Assembly (NCBI GenBank): GCA_040954595.2
Contig: CM082580.2
Span: 8,308,001-8,372,000 of the forward strand
Origin: Balanoglossus misakiensis
Lineage: Eukaryota; Hemichordata
Direction of reading: 5' to 3'
Length of the DNA stretch: 64,000 bases
Below the pieces are notes generated by a model. That model did no database searches. It was not told where the DNA came from and saw only the letters and a program-made list of their open reading frames with translations. How positions within the stretch are numbered: the first letter of the stretch is position 1; each line of letters starts with the position of its first letter. Shown piece after piece: positions 41,242-53,430 of this stretch. Both the position numbers and the translations under genes were made by a program.

Positions 41242-41995
41242 TTAAATATGCAAATGAGGGATTAATTGAATACAGACTGCAAATTGTCTTCTAATACAGT
41301 GTAATCTATGTCAGCACAGTACCCCTGGCAAATTGGTAGTTAATTAAAGTGACGCTAATAAATATCTCAGTCTCTGGCTTGCCTTCTGATGTCTATTAAA
41401 ACGTGTAGCAGGAATAAACTTGGATATGTATCTCAACACAAGATTTGATTAAATATGCAAAGAAACAGAAAATTGACATGGCATTCGTAGAACTATCACA
41501 GCAGTAACAATAGGCTCATCAGGAACTGCTGCTTTTAAGTGGTCACCATGTTAGCAGGTGCGCGGAATATTTAAGCGTGCCCTACAGCATGCTGGACCTG
41601 AGAAGATTGACCCAAAGTGACAGATTCGGTGTAATTCGGCTAGGCCACCAAAGGCTTTATCAGTCAGTAAATTAGACACTTATCTGATTGCATGCTGAAG
41701 AACACGTTCACATTGGGTTTATGAGCCGTATCTCTCGTGCCTCTGTCCTATTTCAGCGATCAATATAGTGTAATGACAAACCACAGAACCGTTACAAAAT
41801 CAATACTCTTGTAATGTCTTATCAGTGAAGAAAATGAAGTGTTTTCATTAAAATGAACTTAAACCTGCTTTAGACACCATAAAGTTAATGAGGTGTGGGT
41901 GTTCTATTATAGCCTGGTAGACTCTTTCGTCGTGTATAGAAGCGTTATTAGTAAACACGTATTTTGTTCTGTATGCGTGTTTAAATATGCAAATG
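41242..41995 (+). promoter_or_regulatory. Cluster of three TTAAATATGCAAA motifs (POU/octamer-like)
   Basis: The same 13-base string occurs at 41242-41254, 41449-41461 and 41981-41993, always on the plus strand. Two of the three continue to a full ATGCAAAT octamer, the classical POU-factor site. The flanks are unrelated, so this is motif recurrence, not a repeat family. Nearby TAATTA and ATTAATT cores would suit homeodomain binding. Enhancer function is inferred. Confidence 0.35.
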
Positions 41996-44291
41996 TCTTC
42001 TTTATTCCATCAACAAATATGTCGTGTGGACATATGCCCGATGTCCATGTATACGAAAACTGACACTGATGCCGAAATGAAACGACGGGGTCAGCAAGAG
42101 CAAATGATTACATGAATTTCTGCAGCAATGAAAACATGTCGAATGTCTGTCAGCAGTTCATCGATCATTTTAGTGATAAACGCGGCAGAGCGAGAGCGAT
42201 CATTCAAATTGAATTGGAAAACAACATTTCAGGGATTTAACGTCGCCATCGAATATTGGTAATATCCAATATTAATAAAATTTCAATACTTCTGAGATAT
42301 ATTATAAGATTTTCAAGGCCATTGAAAGTATTAAAAAACCTCCTTATACAAAGCGCTTTATATTTCCCGTAAACGTCACTACATGCATGCGCAGCAAATA
42401 ACTGTAGTCTGTACTTTACCAACCCTGACGTAAAGACGATTTGACAAATACTGCCTAATGCAGGAAACACCCGCCGGCAAACTTTAACGCGGGGAAGAAG
42501 ACAGTGTTTGGGCAAAACTAAACGCGACAGTGCCGCAACGGGTTTGCTCCATCTACCCGTAAATCATTGGTGACAACAGACACATAGCCGCTGTTAGCGC
42601 TTTTGATGTTCACGTTCTCGCGCGCGGGGGCGGGACACAACGATTCTCCTCGTGCATGGAGGATTCTTGAAGTTTTTCATTAGCTTAATGTTCTTTGCTT
42701 CGCTTTGATCTGGTTTTGCTCTTGAATACCAAAAACATACACGTTAACGTATACAGGCCTTTAACTACCATAGATTGCATACGTACAGTACCTACAAGGT
42801 AAAACCTATACATGCACGTGTGTGCTGGCATTCTGCGGATAATTTTTCAGACAATGTCAGCGTTCCCTTGGCACTTTCCCCCTGATCCTTTCTGGAATTT
42901 TATTCGCACAAATGCCAGCGTATCAACAGTAGCATTCCAAACGCCTCAATGTCAACCGATGGCAAAAGTTGCATGCATGGATTAACACCCCATTCTGCCA
43001 GTATATGCAGAACATGTTTGAAAGTGGAAAGAGTAGCTGACGATGCGTTAAGATTATGCTAAAAGCATGCTAAACGGTGTTGGCACACCGCCAGCATTTC
43101 GATTGGTTGTACTGTGATAAGTACACATGTATTTTCTTATCTGTAACTGTAAAGTCGGTATAAACACAGCGAGTATTAATCGGTTCTAATTTCTGTGGCA
43201 TTGTACTATTGACATCTCATACCCCGCGCTCCCACGCGCAAAAGAGTTCAATTTCTGTATCATTCTCTGGTCGTGACATCCGTGGCATACACATTTAAGG
43301 AGAATAGTCGCATTCGCCATTAAGGAGGAAAGTTAAGTGGATTATTAGGTATAATTCCAGGGCTGGAAAGAAGCCAGATGCATTTGGCAAAACAAACGCA
43401 ACAGTTCCATTACTATCATGGCATCTAATGCCTAAAGGCGAACGGAAACCTGAGCACATATAGCCACTGATAACATGGAACGTTGGTGGGGGGAGGGGCC
43501 GGGATGATAGGTTTTCGTATTAGGAGACATACATGCAGGCAGGCATACGTAAAATAGAGGAACGTGACAGTTGCCCCCCCCCCACCCCCAATTTGGTTAC
43601 GGATACTACGACCGCTTTGTTCCGTTCATATGGCATAAAACGTGATTTTTTTTTAATTTTCAGATAATTGGATTTTTTTCCAACTGGAAAGGGTACATCT
43701 GATCATTATCTTCAGAACGTTTGGGAGGGCCCTGAGGTTGCGGACTCTCACCTGCGACCATCCCCCGGTAGTCAACGATGCTAAAAATACAGAAGGTTCA
43801 GGAAATTAGCAAAACCTTCAAATAATGTCGTTGTAGTATAATTGCTTTGCTTGCTTGTTTTCGCAAGATTGACAGATGAGCACTATTGTAGAAAAACACA
43901 CGCAATAGGAATGGTAGTAAAAGGTTTAACTTGATAGAATACAACATGCTCATATATGATTTTGAAGGCGAGTTCGAGTTTGCTAAAGAACATGTGGAGG
44001 CGCGCTGTTTCCGCGTGGCCAACCAGTGAAAGTCTATGGTTGGCTTGATCTCTCTTTTCCCTGGCAACTGGCCCGTACACCTTTAACTATCAAGTGGCGA
44101 GAAATGAAAAAAAATGCTCAGCAGCCATGTGATTATTGCATCATGAATGTTATGGCATTGTCTAGACTGTATGGTTACAAGTTACAAGAATTTCAGAGGC
44201 GGCTCTTTAGAGCAGAAGTATAAGTCGATAAAACATATACAGCCTGTTAAGATAACTACAAATCATACATGTTACTTTATTGAATGACAAT
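41996..44291. other. Intergenic region without recognisable genes
   Basis: No gene is recognisable. The stretch includes C and G runs (43487-43501, 43574-43589) and short open frames with no domain similarity. Confidence 0.45.
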
Positions 44292-44305
44292 ACTCTCGCG
44301 AGAGT
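44292..44305. promoter_or_regulatory. TCTCGCGAGA promoter motif within a 14-bp palindrome
   Basis: ACTCTCGCGAGAGT is a perfect palindrome containing TCTCGCGAGA. In vertebrates that element marks strong CpG-island promoters and is bound by BANP. It lies about 0.6 kb before the ETS-CRE cluster and 1.15 kb before the THAP-like exon. Confidence 0.35.
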
Positions 44306-44854
44306 GTTGAGCGCCAGACGGCGTCTCCCTAACCAATGACGAGACGTAGCAGGGATCGATGTCCAAAGAGCCATTGACAGCCTTTATGGATCTTCGCTTA
44401 AATTGTTATATCGCCGTGCCTGCTCTATGTTTGAGAGGGTCAAGCAGAAGGTCAAGAATCAGACAAACAGCATATCTCTTGTTGATTAATCGACTGCTAC
44501 TTGTGTTCAGCGTCGTCCCGCGTCTACGGGTCGCAATAAAAACGGTGTTTCCAACAGGCATACGACCCCCATACGGACAAATTTATGTCTGGAATCAATC
44601 ATGTTAGCATAAAGCGAAGTGCCTGCCAATTGCTCTAAATTTTGCAGACGTGGCTCGCCCAGCATGTGGAATCGATGTTCTCCGCGCGCTAAGAAAAATA
44701 CGTCATGGGATCGGCGGTTGAAACGACACCTTTTAGCTCCCGTGTTCACGAGTGGTGTTAATGAAACGGCGTAAGCAAATTAATTGTTTACGTCAAGCTT
44801 ACCCTTACAGTTAAGAGTTCCTGACAACTGATATAGCAGCATAACATGCGAACA

Positions 44855-44946
44855 TGACGTCAAAAATCCTGTCAAAAGAGTCGGAAAGCGATGGCGCATC
44901 GCGGAGATGGCGCAGACGCGCGCAATTGTGCCCGGAAGTGACGTAG
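44855..44946. promoter_or_regulatory. CpG-rich promoter-like segment with CRE and ETS-CRE sites
   Basis: Within 92 bases there are a full CRE octamer TGACGTCA (44855-44862), two GATGGCGCA boxes, a GCGCGCA tract resembling half an NRF1 site, and CCGGAAGTGACG (44932-44943), an ETS site joined to a CRE half site. Such clusters are typical of TATA-less broad promoters. No coding exon begins immediately beside it. The nearest candidate is the THAP-like exon about 500 bp downstream on the plus strand. Confidence 0.4.
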
Positions 44947-45357
44947 CCCACACTGGCCAGAACCGAGTGCAAACGCATATCTTGTTTCGTCCGTCTCGGA
45001 TTCTAGTACGCCTGACTGGACTAGATATCAAATTTTTCGATTAGTCGCGTTGGTGTAGAAACTGTATTTAATTTACATCAAGGCCCCACCGGTGAAATAA
45101 AAAAATAACCATATTCCTATAGATTTAATAGATACGTGATGATGAGAATAGCAGCGTAGATTGACGCTTAAAGGAATTATTACACCTATTTTTATTTCAT
45201 TTGAGTGTAAAAGATTCATTTAGTAAAATAACCATTTTATCCAAATCAAGACATTATATTTTGGCTGTGGTTTTCTATAATTAATGATTCATTAATAAAA
45301 TCGTCGAAATTCATGTCCCTCAGAAAAAATCTCAATTCGTATTTGCCGCGTATAGAC

Positions 45358-45378
45358 CACGTGACATGACGTCATTGG
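45358..45378 (+). promoter_or_regulatory. E-box, CRE and inverted CCAAT box in tandem
   Basis: CACGTGAC (45358-45365), TGACGTCA (45367-45374) and ATTGG (45374-45378) are packed into 21 bases about 60-90 bp before the THAP-like reading frame. Spacing and composition look like a proximal promoter. Function is inferred from motifs only. Confidence 0.4.
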
Positions 45379-45439
45379 GGGAAGTCGTTGCCAGTATGTA
45401 AACAGTGATATCGTTGCACAGCTTAGCCCAAAGCGAGAG

Positions 45440-45597
45440 TCCCGCGTTTCCATCATTATTATCAAACGATGCGTCGTCGGGGGCTGTAAAAACACTATCC
45501 GTAGTGTACATAGTGTACATAGATTTCCGAAAAGCAAAGGACTGAGAGAAAAATGGGAGCGCTTCGTACAAAACGGCCCAAAGGTCACTACATCACC
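45440..45597 (+). CDS. THAP-type zinc-finger exon, N-terminal half of the domain (partial)
   Basis: In the plus frame with Cys at 45470 the sequence reads CVVGGCKNTIRSVHSVHRFPK, followed by LREKWERFVQN. This matches the first half of a THAP domain: the C-x4-C zinc pair, CKN, HRFPK and the invariant Trp. THAP domains (C2CH) bind DNA and occur in transcription factors and in P-element transposases. The frame stops at TAA 45599, but a fitting donor (ACC/GTAAAG at 45597/45598) lies just before it. The second half (C-x2-H-F) would be in a later exon, which I could not find. No ATG is in frame upstream: ATG at 45469 is one base off. So the exon either follows an earlier exon (the left edge given is approximate) or is a decayed copy. 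A 9-bp tandem duplication encodes the repeated SVH. Confidence 0.6.
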
Positions 45598-45599
45598 GT

Positions 45600-48500
45600 A
45601 AAGGTAATGATGAATGGAACTGTACCGGTGTTATGCCAGTTTTGGGTAACCGGTCGCTTGTGAACAGGGAGTTTATCTGTGATATTTATGTATGAAATTT
45701 GTCGTCCCATTACGTTTTTTTCACAACTGAGATGTCAGCAATGATGTTTTAGTACGGACCGTGTCGGCATGGCGTAGTGCCGCGCACCGGGTTCTTAGTG
45801 TATATATCGGTGATCAGACGAGCGCAGACCTCCGTATCGGGGAGGCAGATCGGCTACGAGAATATTTGAGTTTCACTGAACCACTCCCTGAATATTTATT
45901 GTAAAATAAAAACAAACAAACAGAAAATGATGCTTATTCACCAATCTATATTTCCCACTCGAGAAGACTCTGGCGAATCTCGACCCGCGCTTGCAGGCAT
46001 TTCTTCGCTCGGTACATCGACGGATTCCCCACCAGCCCGAACAGGTTGAGGAGAGACCTCACCTCACGCCTTGCTGGTTCAAATCTATACGGCTGTGACA
46101 GGAATTTCCTTGAAAGCAGCGACGAAGAGCCCAAAACTCTCCATCGCTACTGTCTGAATCTTATACTCTCCCAACAAAATGCCTCGTCACTGACCGTGTT
46201 TAACGTTGACGCCATAAAAGTCAAGTAGACGACATGTACGCCTCTCGATGCGTTGAATTGTAGACTAAAAGCGAAGGAGAGCCCCCAATGACGTCACACG
46301 TAACGGGACCGTTCAGACAGAGATTTTTTTGAAGGGGTGAACATTTATTAGGATAACATTTATTCATCGACGAGAATAAAAAAAAAACGACACCAGAATT
46401 CAAATCATGAATGCAATTTTAGTTTACAGTCAAACAATGAAAAATATTTTTTGATAGGTGTAATAAACTCTTTAAGGTCCGGTAATATTATTCCGAGTGG
46501 ATTCTCATGGGATGATCTCTGCCGCGATGAAAAGACGGGGCGGTGGAATTGCAGTGCCTCGTGTTCAAGCTGGCCTGATAACGTGATCTACAGAAGACAA
46601 AAACATCATATTGGCAGCAGAATTCTATACGATTCATCATATTTGTCTTCGGGTATTTTGCGTGCGACGATAAACTCCCTGCTCTTGCAAGTGTGGCGTA
46701 CATTGTATCAATACCCTGCATCCGTCAATGTAATCGTTTCTGACAAATATTAGCATAGAACTATCTCTCCGTGTGATTTCTGGGTCTCGAAGCCTCAGAG
46801 CGTATTTGCAGAGCTTCACATCCCGAGGAGAAATTATACAGACTGCGCGCTGATCAGCTTCAGTTCGTGCGCTGTTGAGTATACCAATGCGCTTATTTCT
46901 TGTCATGTCGCAGATTTGGTTTTGACTTGAGCAAACTTATCATTGTCTAACTATGAAGTTATGTTTCGATGAAAAAAGTGTCAGCGAAAGCAAAGCCAGT
47001 CGGGGTGTTGTTTTGTACAGTAGGGTCGTCGACAACATCGCAGAGGTCAGATGTATGCAAAATAACATCCGAAAACCGCTGTTAATAAAACTGACAGGTG
47101 CGAGAATTTGTAAACATTCATGGGACGTCCAGAAAGTCATTCACGTGTCGAACGATGAAATATTACGGCGCCTCGCCTCGCCGGACTAATGGATTTCTTC
47201 AGCAACGCAATCATTCACAACAAGCGACGGAGAGAAAAAAAAAGCCCTCAAAATTACATACGACTAAACCAATCCCCGACGAGAATATATTGTAGGAGAT
47301 CTAAGTTGGCAATAATGGAACATTTCAACATCTCCGGGGTGTGACCATGCCTGGCTGAGCTGTTCATCACTGTTATGAGATTCGCATACCGAAGTTTCAG
47401 GTATTCTTCCCGCCGCGTCTGTTGAGTCGTGAGAATGCCTGGCAACTTTCCGAAATAGAAGATACACTCACCATAGTCAAGTGCACAGGGCCGCACTGGA
47501 GCCTCGTCCAAATCATTTTTTTTTTTCGCGCGCAGCACGTACGGTGCGCGGCAATCTGCTCGTAACCATGACAACCCAAATGACCATGCAAACCCTCGCT
47601 GCACTGCCAACTCAAGTCAACCACAATGGGACTACTTTCAAGTCTGTTACGGCGAAGAACTTTTTTTCGCTTTGTATATATATTTGACATACGTCACTGG
47701 AACATTGACGGCGTCAAATGCGAAAACGTCTGATGAAAGTTTTCCGTTTCATTTCTCAATTTTACCCACGGATTCATTTGCATAATACATATATTGAAAT
47801 GTGTACTAAAACTAGTCCAACATAACTGCCCCAAATTTTGTTCAAATCTGATAGATAGTCAGATATCCATGACACAGACCCACTCACACGTACAGACAGA
47901 AACCTTTTTACCACGGAACACGGAGACGAAAATTGCATATGTTATTTTGTCTATAACCCCCTTGGAATACTATATGACTGATATTACACTAATAATGTAA
48001 CTGCATTGTACTTTACTAATGATGCCATTACCGGCAGCCGGCAGTGACTACTGAGCAACAAAAAGGTCGCATAACCCCAATGATGCAGAAGATGACAGAC
48101 AAGCGGATAAGACTAGAGTGTTCGGCTGAAACATTGGGAGGTCGGCGAAAAGGGTCGCAATGACGTTGCGACACGGGTTAAAACAAGAGATGCTAGGAAG
48201 GTGGAAGCAGTGTTTTTGGACAGAATAGGATCTTTTTGACGAGCCCGGGAATGGAATTAGATGGGCAGTCAAAAATGGTAGACAGCGATTGGCCCAGATG
48301 TCACACACGTAAACCCCCGGGGGCATGGCGTGTGAGTTTTGGCCGCTTCGACAGTTTCATCTTTATGGACAGTTGATGTGGATCTTAAGTTACCGTAGCA
48401 ACGTGTGTGGCATGATTAATTTCGTTGATCGACTTGGCCTCGTGAAGATGAATATATTGATGTAATGATCGACATTGAGCAGCGTTTGTCTGTGTCATGA

Positions 48501-49436
48501 CATTTTGAAAAAAATATTCAGATCTTAGGGATATTATTTCGATATACCATAACAGTAGAGCTGTTCTCAGTCAAATTATCACACGTCCATGCGATATCGT
48601 TTTCTTCTTTGTATTGGTGTTGGCGGAATTGGATATGGATGATTATTATGACAGACGAAGCGAAACAAGCTTTTCAGAATCCCATAGAAAATATTTCTAT
48701 GCTTTTTTGAGAATAGCACTTGGGTTGCAATGATTAACGTGGGGGAATGTCTATAGATCGTTTATGGTTATTATGATTTTAATGACTCTAATATTTCGAT
48801 CTTTCACCCCATCGGAGACCCTATACCCCCTTCGAGCAATTAATGACCACTTTCTTGAGTGGGTGACATAATATGAATAGAACATATCACCTGAGGACTG
48901 AAAAAAAACAGCGGGACTTGGCAGGCTGTATCGATTTCCAAATGACGAGATTTACTCCAAAAGACACATAATGGCCCCGCTGCGCAATATTTCAGTGCAT
49001 TTGAGTGGACGTGTCGACGAAAACATGAAAAAGAAGCACTAAATCTTCGGCTTTGCGTTTTTAAAGGCGCCACGCGGTGCCGCCGACCGAATTGGAAGTG
49101 TTTTCGAACGTGTGACAACAATGGGAAACGGCTGAACGACGGCTGTGTATCAAGACGATGCAATGAACTAATGTATTTCGCACACTCTCAGCGGACTGAG
49201 CTGCGGCATATCTCCCCCCCCCCCCTCGTCCGAGTTTCTGGTCTCCTGTAGGCGCCGTGACGGCCACAGAGAATATTTTGCGATGAAAGCTCTCTTTGTT
49301 CTACATTCATTCCCGCTTTAAATTTCCGCTGCTCGAGTTGACTTAATGGGCAAGCTTTCCGAAGATTTCGAGTCCACATCTTTAGATTTCTCTGCGAATC
49401 TGCAAGTCCGATGAGACGGTGACGTCAATACGCCTT
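45600..49436. other. Intergenic or intronic region downstream of the THAP-like exon
   Basis: I searched by eye for the missing C-x2-H-F half of the THAP domain and found none. A CRE octamer occurs at 46289-46296. A minus-strand open frame of 118 codons (47254-47610) has protein-like composition but no family I can name. Confidence 0.4.
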
Positions 49437-49666
49437 GTTTCGTAAAGAGGGCGCCCTTGCGAGACGACGCGAAAACGAGGCTAGTAGGTCACAGAGTAAA
49501 AACTTTATCGTCTTTACTGTCGGGTAAGTTTTACACGCAACCTGTATGATATATACAACTAACAAACCGACGAGCTCGGACAGAACTCTGTGACCTACTG
49601 GCCTCGTTTTCGCGTTTATTGCGTGGAGACGGCGCCATTTTTGGACGGGCGCCCTCTTTACGAAAC
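49437..49666. repeat. Foldback inverted repeat, about 60-80 bp arms
   Basis: The left arm has GTTTCGTAAAGAGGGCGCCC (49437-49456) and then CGCGAAAACGAGG plus TAGTAGGTCACAGAGT (49468-49497). The right arm carries the exact complement of the outer block at 49647-49666 and the inner block at 49585-49614 with one mismatch. The space between blocks is 11 bases on the left and 32 on the right, and the loop is about 87 bases. It could be a foldback or MITE-type element, or a pair of convergent regulatory blocks. Confidence 0.75.
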
Positions 49667-52600
49667 TTGTTCATGCCAATCATCAGCATGGCTACACCTG
49701 GCAGACGAAGTGATAGCCCAATAAAAGTGCAGAGTCGACAACCTTTCGTCCTTTTCGGGTCCCTCTGCTGCGATATTGGCAAGGTTTATCCATGCATACT
49801 ATATTTCACAATGTGTATGAGCTAAATAACGCGCCCCTTATAGACAGTCAAAGCCAGTCAGCTGACTGAAAATCCCCACTGTCGCGCCGGCGAGAAGCGA
49901 ATACTCGCAAACTGATACTTTCCTACTCTTGGGCTTTAGAAGTGGCTTTTCACTTACCCTGAGCGCTCCGCGAATCGTCAGCGCAGACAAGAAAGCGAAA
50001 CTTGACCGCGCGGTTTCATCCCCATCTGTGAAGGAATCAGAAGTGGTTCTCCAATTTCCTCAGAGTTTGGAAGGCTTGATTTGCAAACAAGCGGAGAGTT
50101 TTCCCCCGATGATCGCGCACGTTTACACATAAATCTGTAGTCTGCGGGTATCGGGTAATTGAAAGGGGAGCAGCGCGGCGGACTTGATATACACGGAGAC
50201 GCTGAGAAGCTTAGGGCACACGGAGACACACGGAGACGTGATCAATTACAGATAATTCTTGGAGAGGAGAAAGGCCTGCAGTGGCTGAACTGCATGCGAC
50301 GATAAAACAACACGCTCCGAAGAAAGTGATTGAGTATCTGTCGTTATTTTATCGCCAAATATGAGTTTAGAGAATGTTTTGTAGGTTATAGGGCGGGAGA
50401 TATGCATGTAACGTTACACGTCGCAAACCTGATACTCATTTGGCAAAGTTCTGGCGATGACTCATGACGTATCCGAATTAACAACAGAAACATTTCTGTT
50501 CATTGTGGTTATCATGGTTATTGCGCTTGGTGCTGGGAGCGCCATTACTTCAACAGTTCAGGGACAAGTTTCGCGCCATTTAGAAATGCCAGCACTCGTG
50601 CATATACTTGAAATCGAGAAAGCTACTTTCAAAAATATCCCATTTCAACCACTGCCCCTGGATGTGACATCTGCGACCGCCTGACTGAGTATACAAGACA
50701 AATCTGACCATAGGCTGTTTCTACGCTCTGCTTCATCTCTGAAGACGAGTCCCTGTCTATCAAAATGATGGCCACTGTCTCTGTCAAGTATCTGTGACAG
50801 CTATCTGTTACCTGTGCTCACTTTGGTCTCTGCATGGACGCATTAATTTTCACATGCCTATAGCACATCTACGGTCTGCTGGGCGTTTGCACGGCAGGTG
50901 ACGTCATGAGTGGCATTGCCAAAATCCCCACTTTGAAGACGTGTGCATCGCGTGGGGCTTTTGAGCGTGCGTCTTGGTTTCTGACAGTCGATTCCCAGCG
51001 CATGCCTTTGCTGTGTTTTATCTAGTGAAAACTAAGTTTGTGCGTAAAAGTCACCCATATTTGATATCGGTCACGTAAAACATTGAGTTTCGAAAAAAAG
51101 AACTTTGGCGATATCACGTTATGTTTTTCAAAGATACTATATGTGTGTAAATAGACTGAGATTATTGTCCGGTTTTGCGGAAATATTTTGCTGGTGGTGT
51201 CATTTTGATACGAATGTCTTAAAGGTATACAATGACACTTAATTTACATATGTCCATATATGGTTAAAAGGTCTAAGTCTACGAATGACCGGTAACTAGT
51301 AATTTGCATAAGAGACAATTTAAGTGAAGGGACTCGATTGTCGATTCAGACGTTTGCGTACAAAACTAAAAATGATGTCGATATAGATAATGACTATTTC
51401 TCTCTGGGAAGAGATATAACCTGAAATAGATCTGGATGTAATTGGCGTTTGGAGTATACCTCTATTTAGCTTAACTGCATCTGCGACATTTGCAAGAAAA
51501 GGAGGGTTATTTTACTTTATAGAGAACATCAGCCGCGCAGACGTAATCATAATCACTCCGGGGAGTCATCTTTTCATTTCCGTCTGCAAATTATCCATCA
51601 TCATCATCATAAGGACACCAGACTTTATATGGAATGACATTTTCGTCCTTTCAAGATCGTTTTTTTTTCTCTCTCATTCGGTGATCAAATCTTGCTTTCG
51701 TGTTCGTCTGTCAATTGTTATGAAACAGAAGTAATTCGTGAAATGCATCGTTCTTGTTCATGTCAACATCAAAACAACCCTTGTCCTTAGGGGAGAAAAT
51801 GATTCCAGCCGATGCGCCGCGACCTCCTCCCACGGCCTACCCCGCGCTGGTTATATCGACTTCATTCTGGTATACATCATTATTTAAATTTCCAAACTAC
51901 CCAACTGTACCGGTGATATCTGAGTGAGATGACTTTTCCATTTTGTTGGCAATGGCGTGGAAATGCGAGACCCGAGGAGATGAGGGTCATAAGTGGTGCG
52001 TTGTACTGAATTTCGCGTAATATTTCCCTGAATTAAGGTTGGTATACCGTTCGGGGTATACGCAGTCTGCATTGCAACCTCCGGCAAATTACCTTTAATG
52101 CGCTGAGCGAAGAAATGGATGCGTGATATACGCCAACGAGGAAACGCGTTTCTCCGTCAACTGATTGGGAGTAACAAAAACTCATAGTGAACACGACACA
52201 AGCTTACTGCATAATCAAGATATGTGCTAGTGACGCAGTCACTCACAAATGCGGCGAAATAGTTTATCGAGATTGGAAACTAAACGTCTCTTTGGCCATC
52301 TTTGCACGATGTACGCCCGCAAAAATTGCTTCCGCGGCCTCGGGGTTCAAATACACCGAACTTAATTCTGTGATGGCAAAGAGCCTAATACTACAGTTCA
52401 CTCTATAGGCCCTACAGATGCAGGGCACTGCACTCACTATACGTGCATATGATTGACAAGAGCGACTCGTTACATTGCTGTTGGGGTTGAATCAAACGAT
52501 AACAAAACCAGAAGCCTGCAGACACGCTTATTTTTATCAGCCCTGGCTTATCCAATTCTAATCACCGCACAGAGTTTACAACACTCGAAACTTTTGCCTC

Positions 52601-53430
52601 AAAATTTGTTTTCCCTTTGTGTGCGATATAGACAGCGTGGTGATATTGCTTATGGAGAGACCGACATCTTTCGACGCAGTACTTGTAGATGCTATTTAAG
52701 TCTGGATCATTTGCGTTTTCCTGACATGTGGTTACCATGCACCTACGAGAAATTATTTTCAGTCGCGTGATTAATACCTTGCTGATTCCAGCCCATAAAG
52801 TCAGATAAGTTATATGGAGTCTGCCCGTGGTGATATAACAATGAATACGTATTTTTCACTTTAGGCTCTTTCAGCGGCACCGCATGTTGCCGTGTTCTTC
52901 AAAGCCACATTTGTCATCGAAGATGGTGTGGACAATCTTCCAAGAATGTCCCTTATGGGTTTTCATAGAATTCCGACCTAGCTCCAACTGAACTCTAAAG
53001 GCGCACTGCCTGTAATGTGTTAGCCAATTGAGCGTAGATGTCTGAACGCACTATTTTGCTTTAAAACTTCTTCTTCGACCGTTTGAAAGTCTGGGGTTCA
53101 ATCTAATTACGAACAGCAGTTCTCTTAGCAGCGACCATTTTCCTAGTTCAGAAGAAAATTCGAATTTACTCAAATTTCCCCTGATTAAAAAAAATGACTC
53201 AAGATGAGGTTTCTTTCGTTTCATACAAAAGCTCGCACACGCGGGAACAAAATGCACGGTGCCACAAATTCGATTCCATTGGGAAAACGTCACAAAATGT
53301 CCGCATTAACTTCTTTGTTCTGGAAACCACTCTTAAAAACGGATGTGTCGAATTACAACCCTGGGGGCGAGGGAAGAGTTTTGCATCGTGTGCTGCTTTC
53401 TTGCAATGATGAACGACATCCAAATGTTGC
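49667..53430. other. Intergenic region without recognisable genes
   Basis: No exon can be supported. One small open frame (50457-50684, plus) has a single hydrophobic stretch but matches no family convincingly. A CRE octamer occurs at 50899-50906. Confidence 0.4.

Noticed and set aside
45961-46000. CRHF-like string as the missing second half of the THAP finger
   Set aside because: Spacing is Cys-x-His rather than Cys-x2-His, and no acceptor or supporting residues surround it.
47254-47610. 118-codon minus-strand frame with protein-like composition
   Set aside because: No family could be named, and two other frames are open over the same bases; it is kept only as a candidate for a database search.
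50457-50684. Small membrane protein of 75 residues with one hydrophobic segment
   Set aside because: A faint resemblance to a bile-acid-symporter loop is not convincing; no further exons or conserved motifs were found.
53070-53110. GGGGTTCAATC resembling a tRNA T-loop
   Set aside because: No matching acceptor, D or anticodon stems could be drawn around it; similar strings near 46073 and 52346 also fail.
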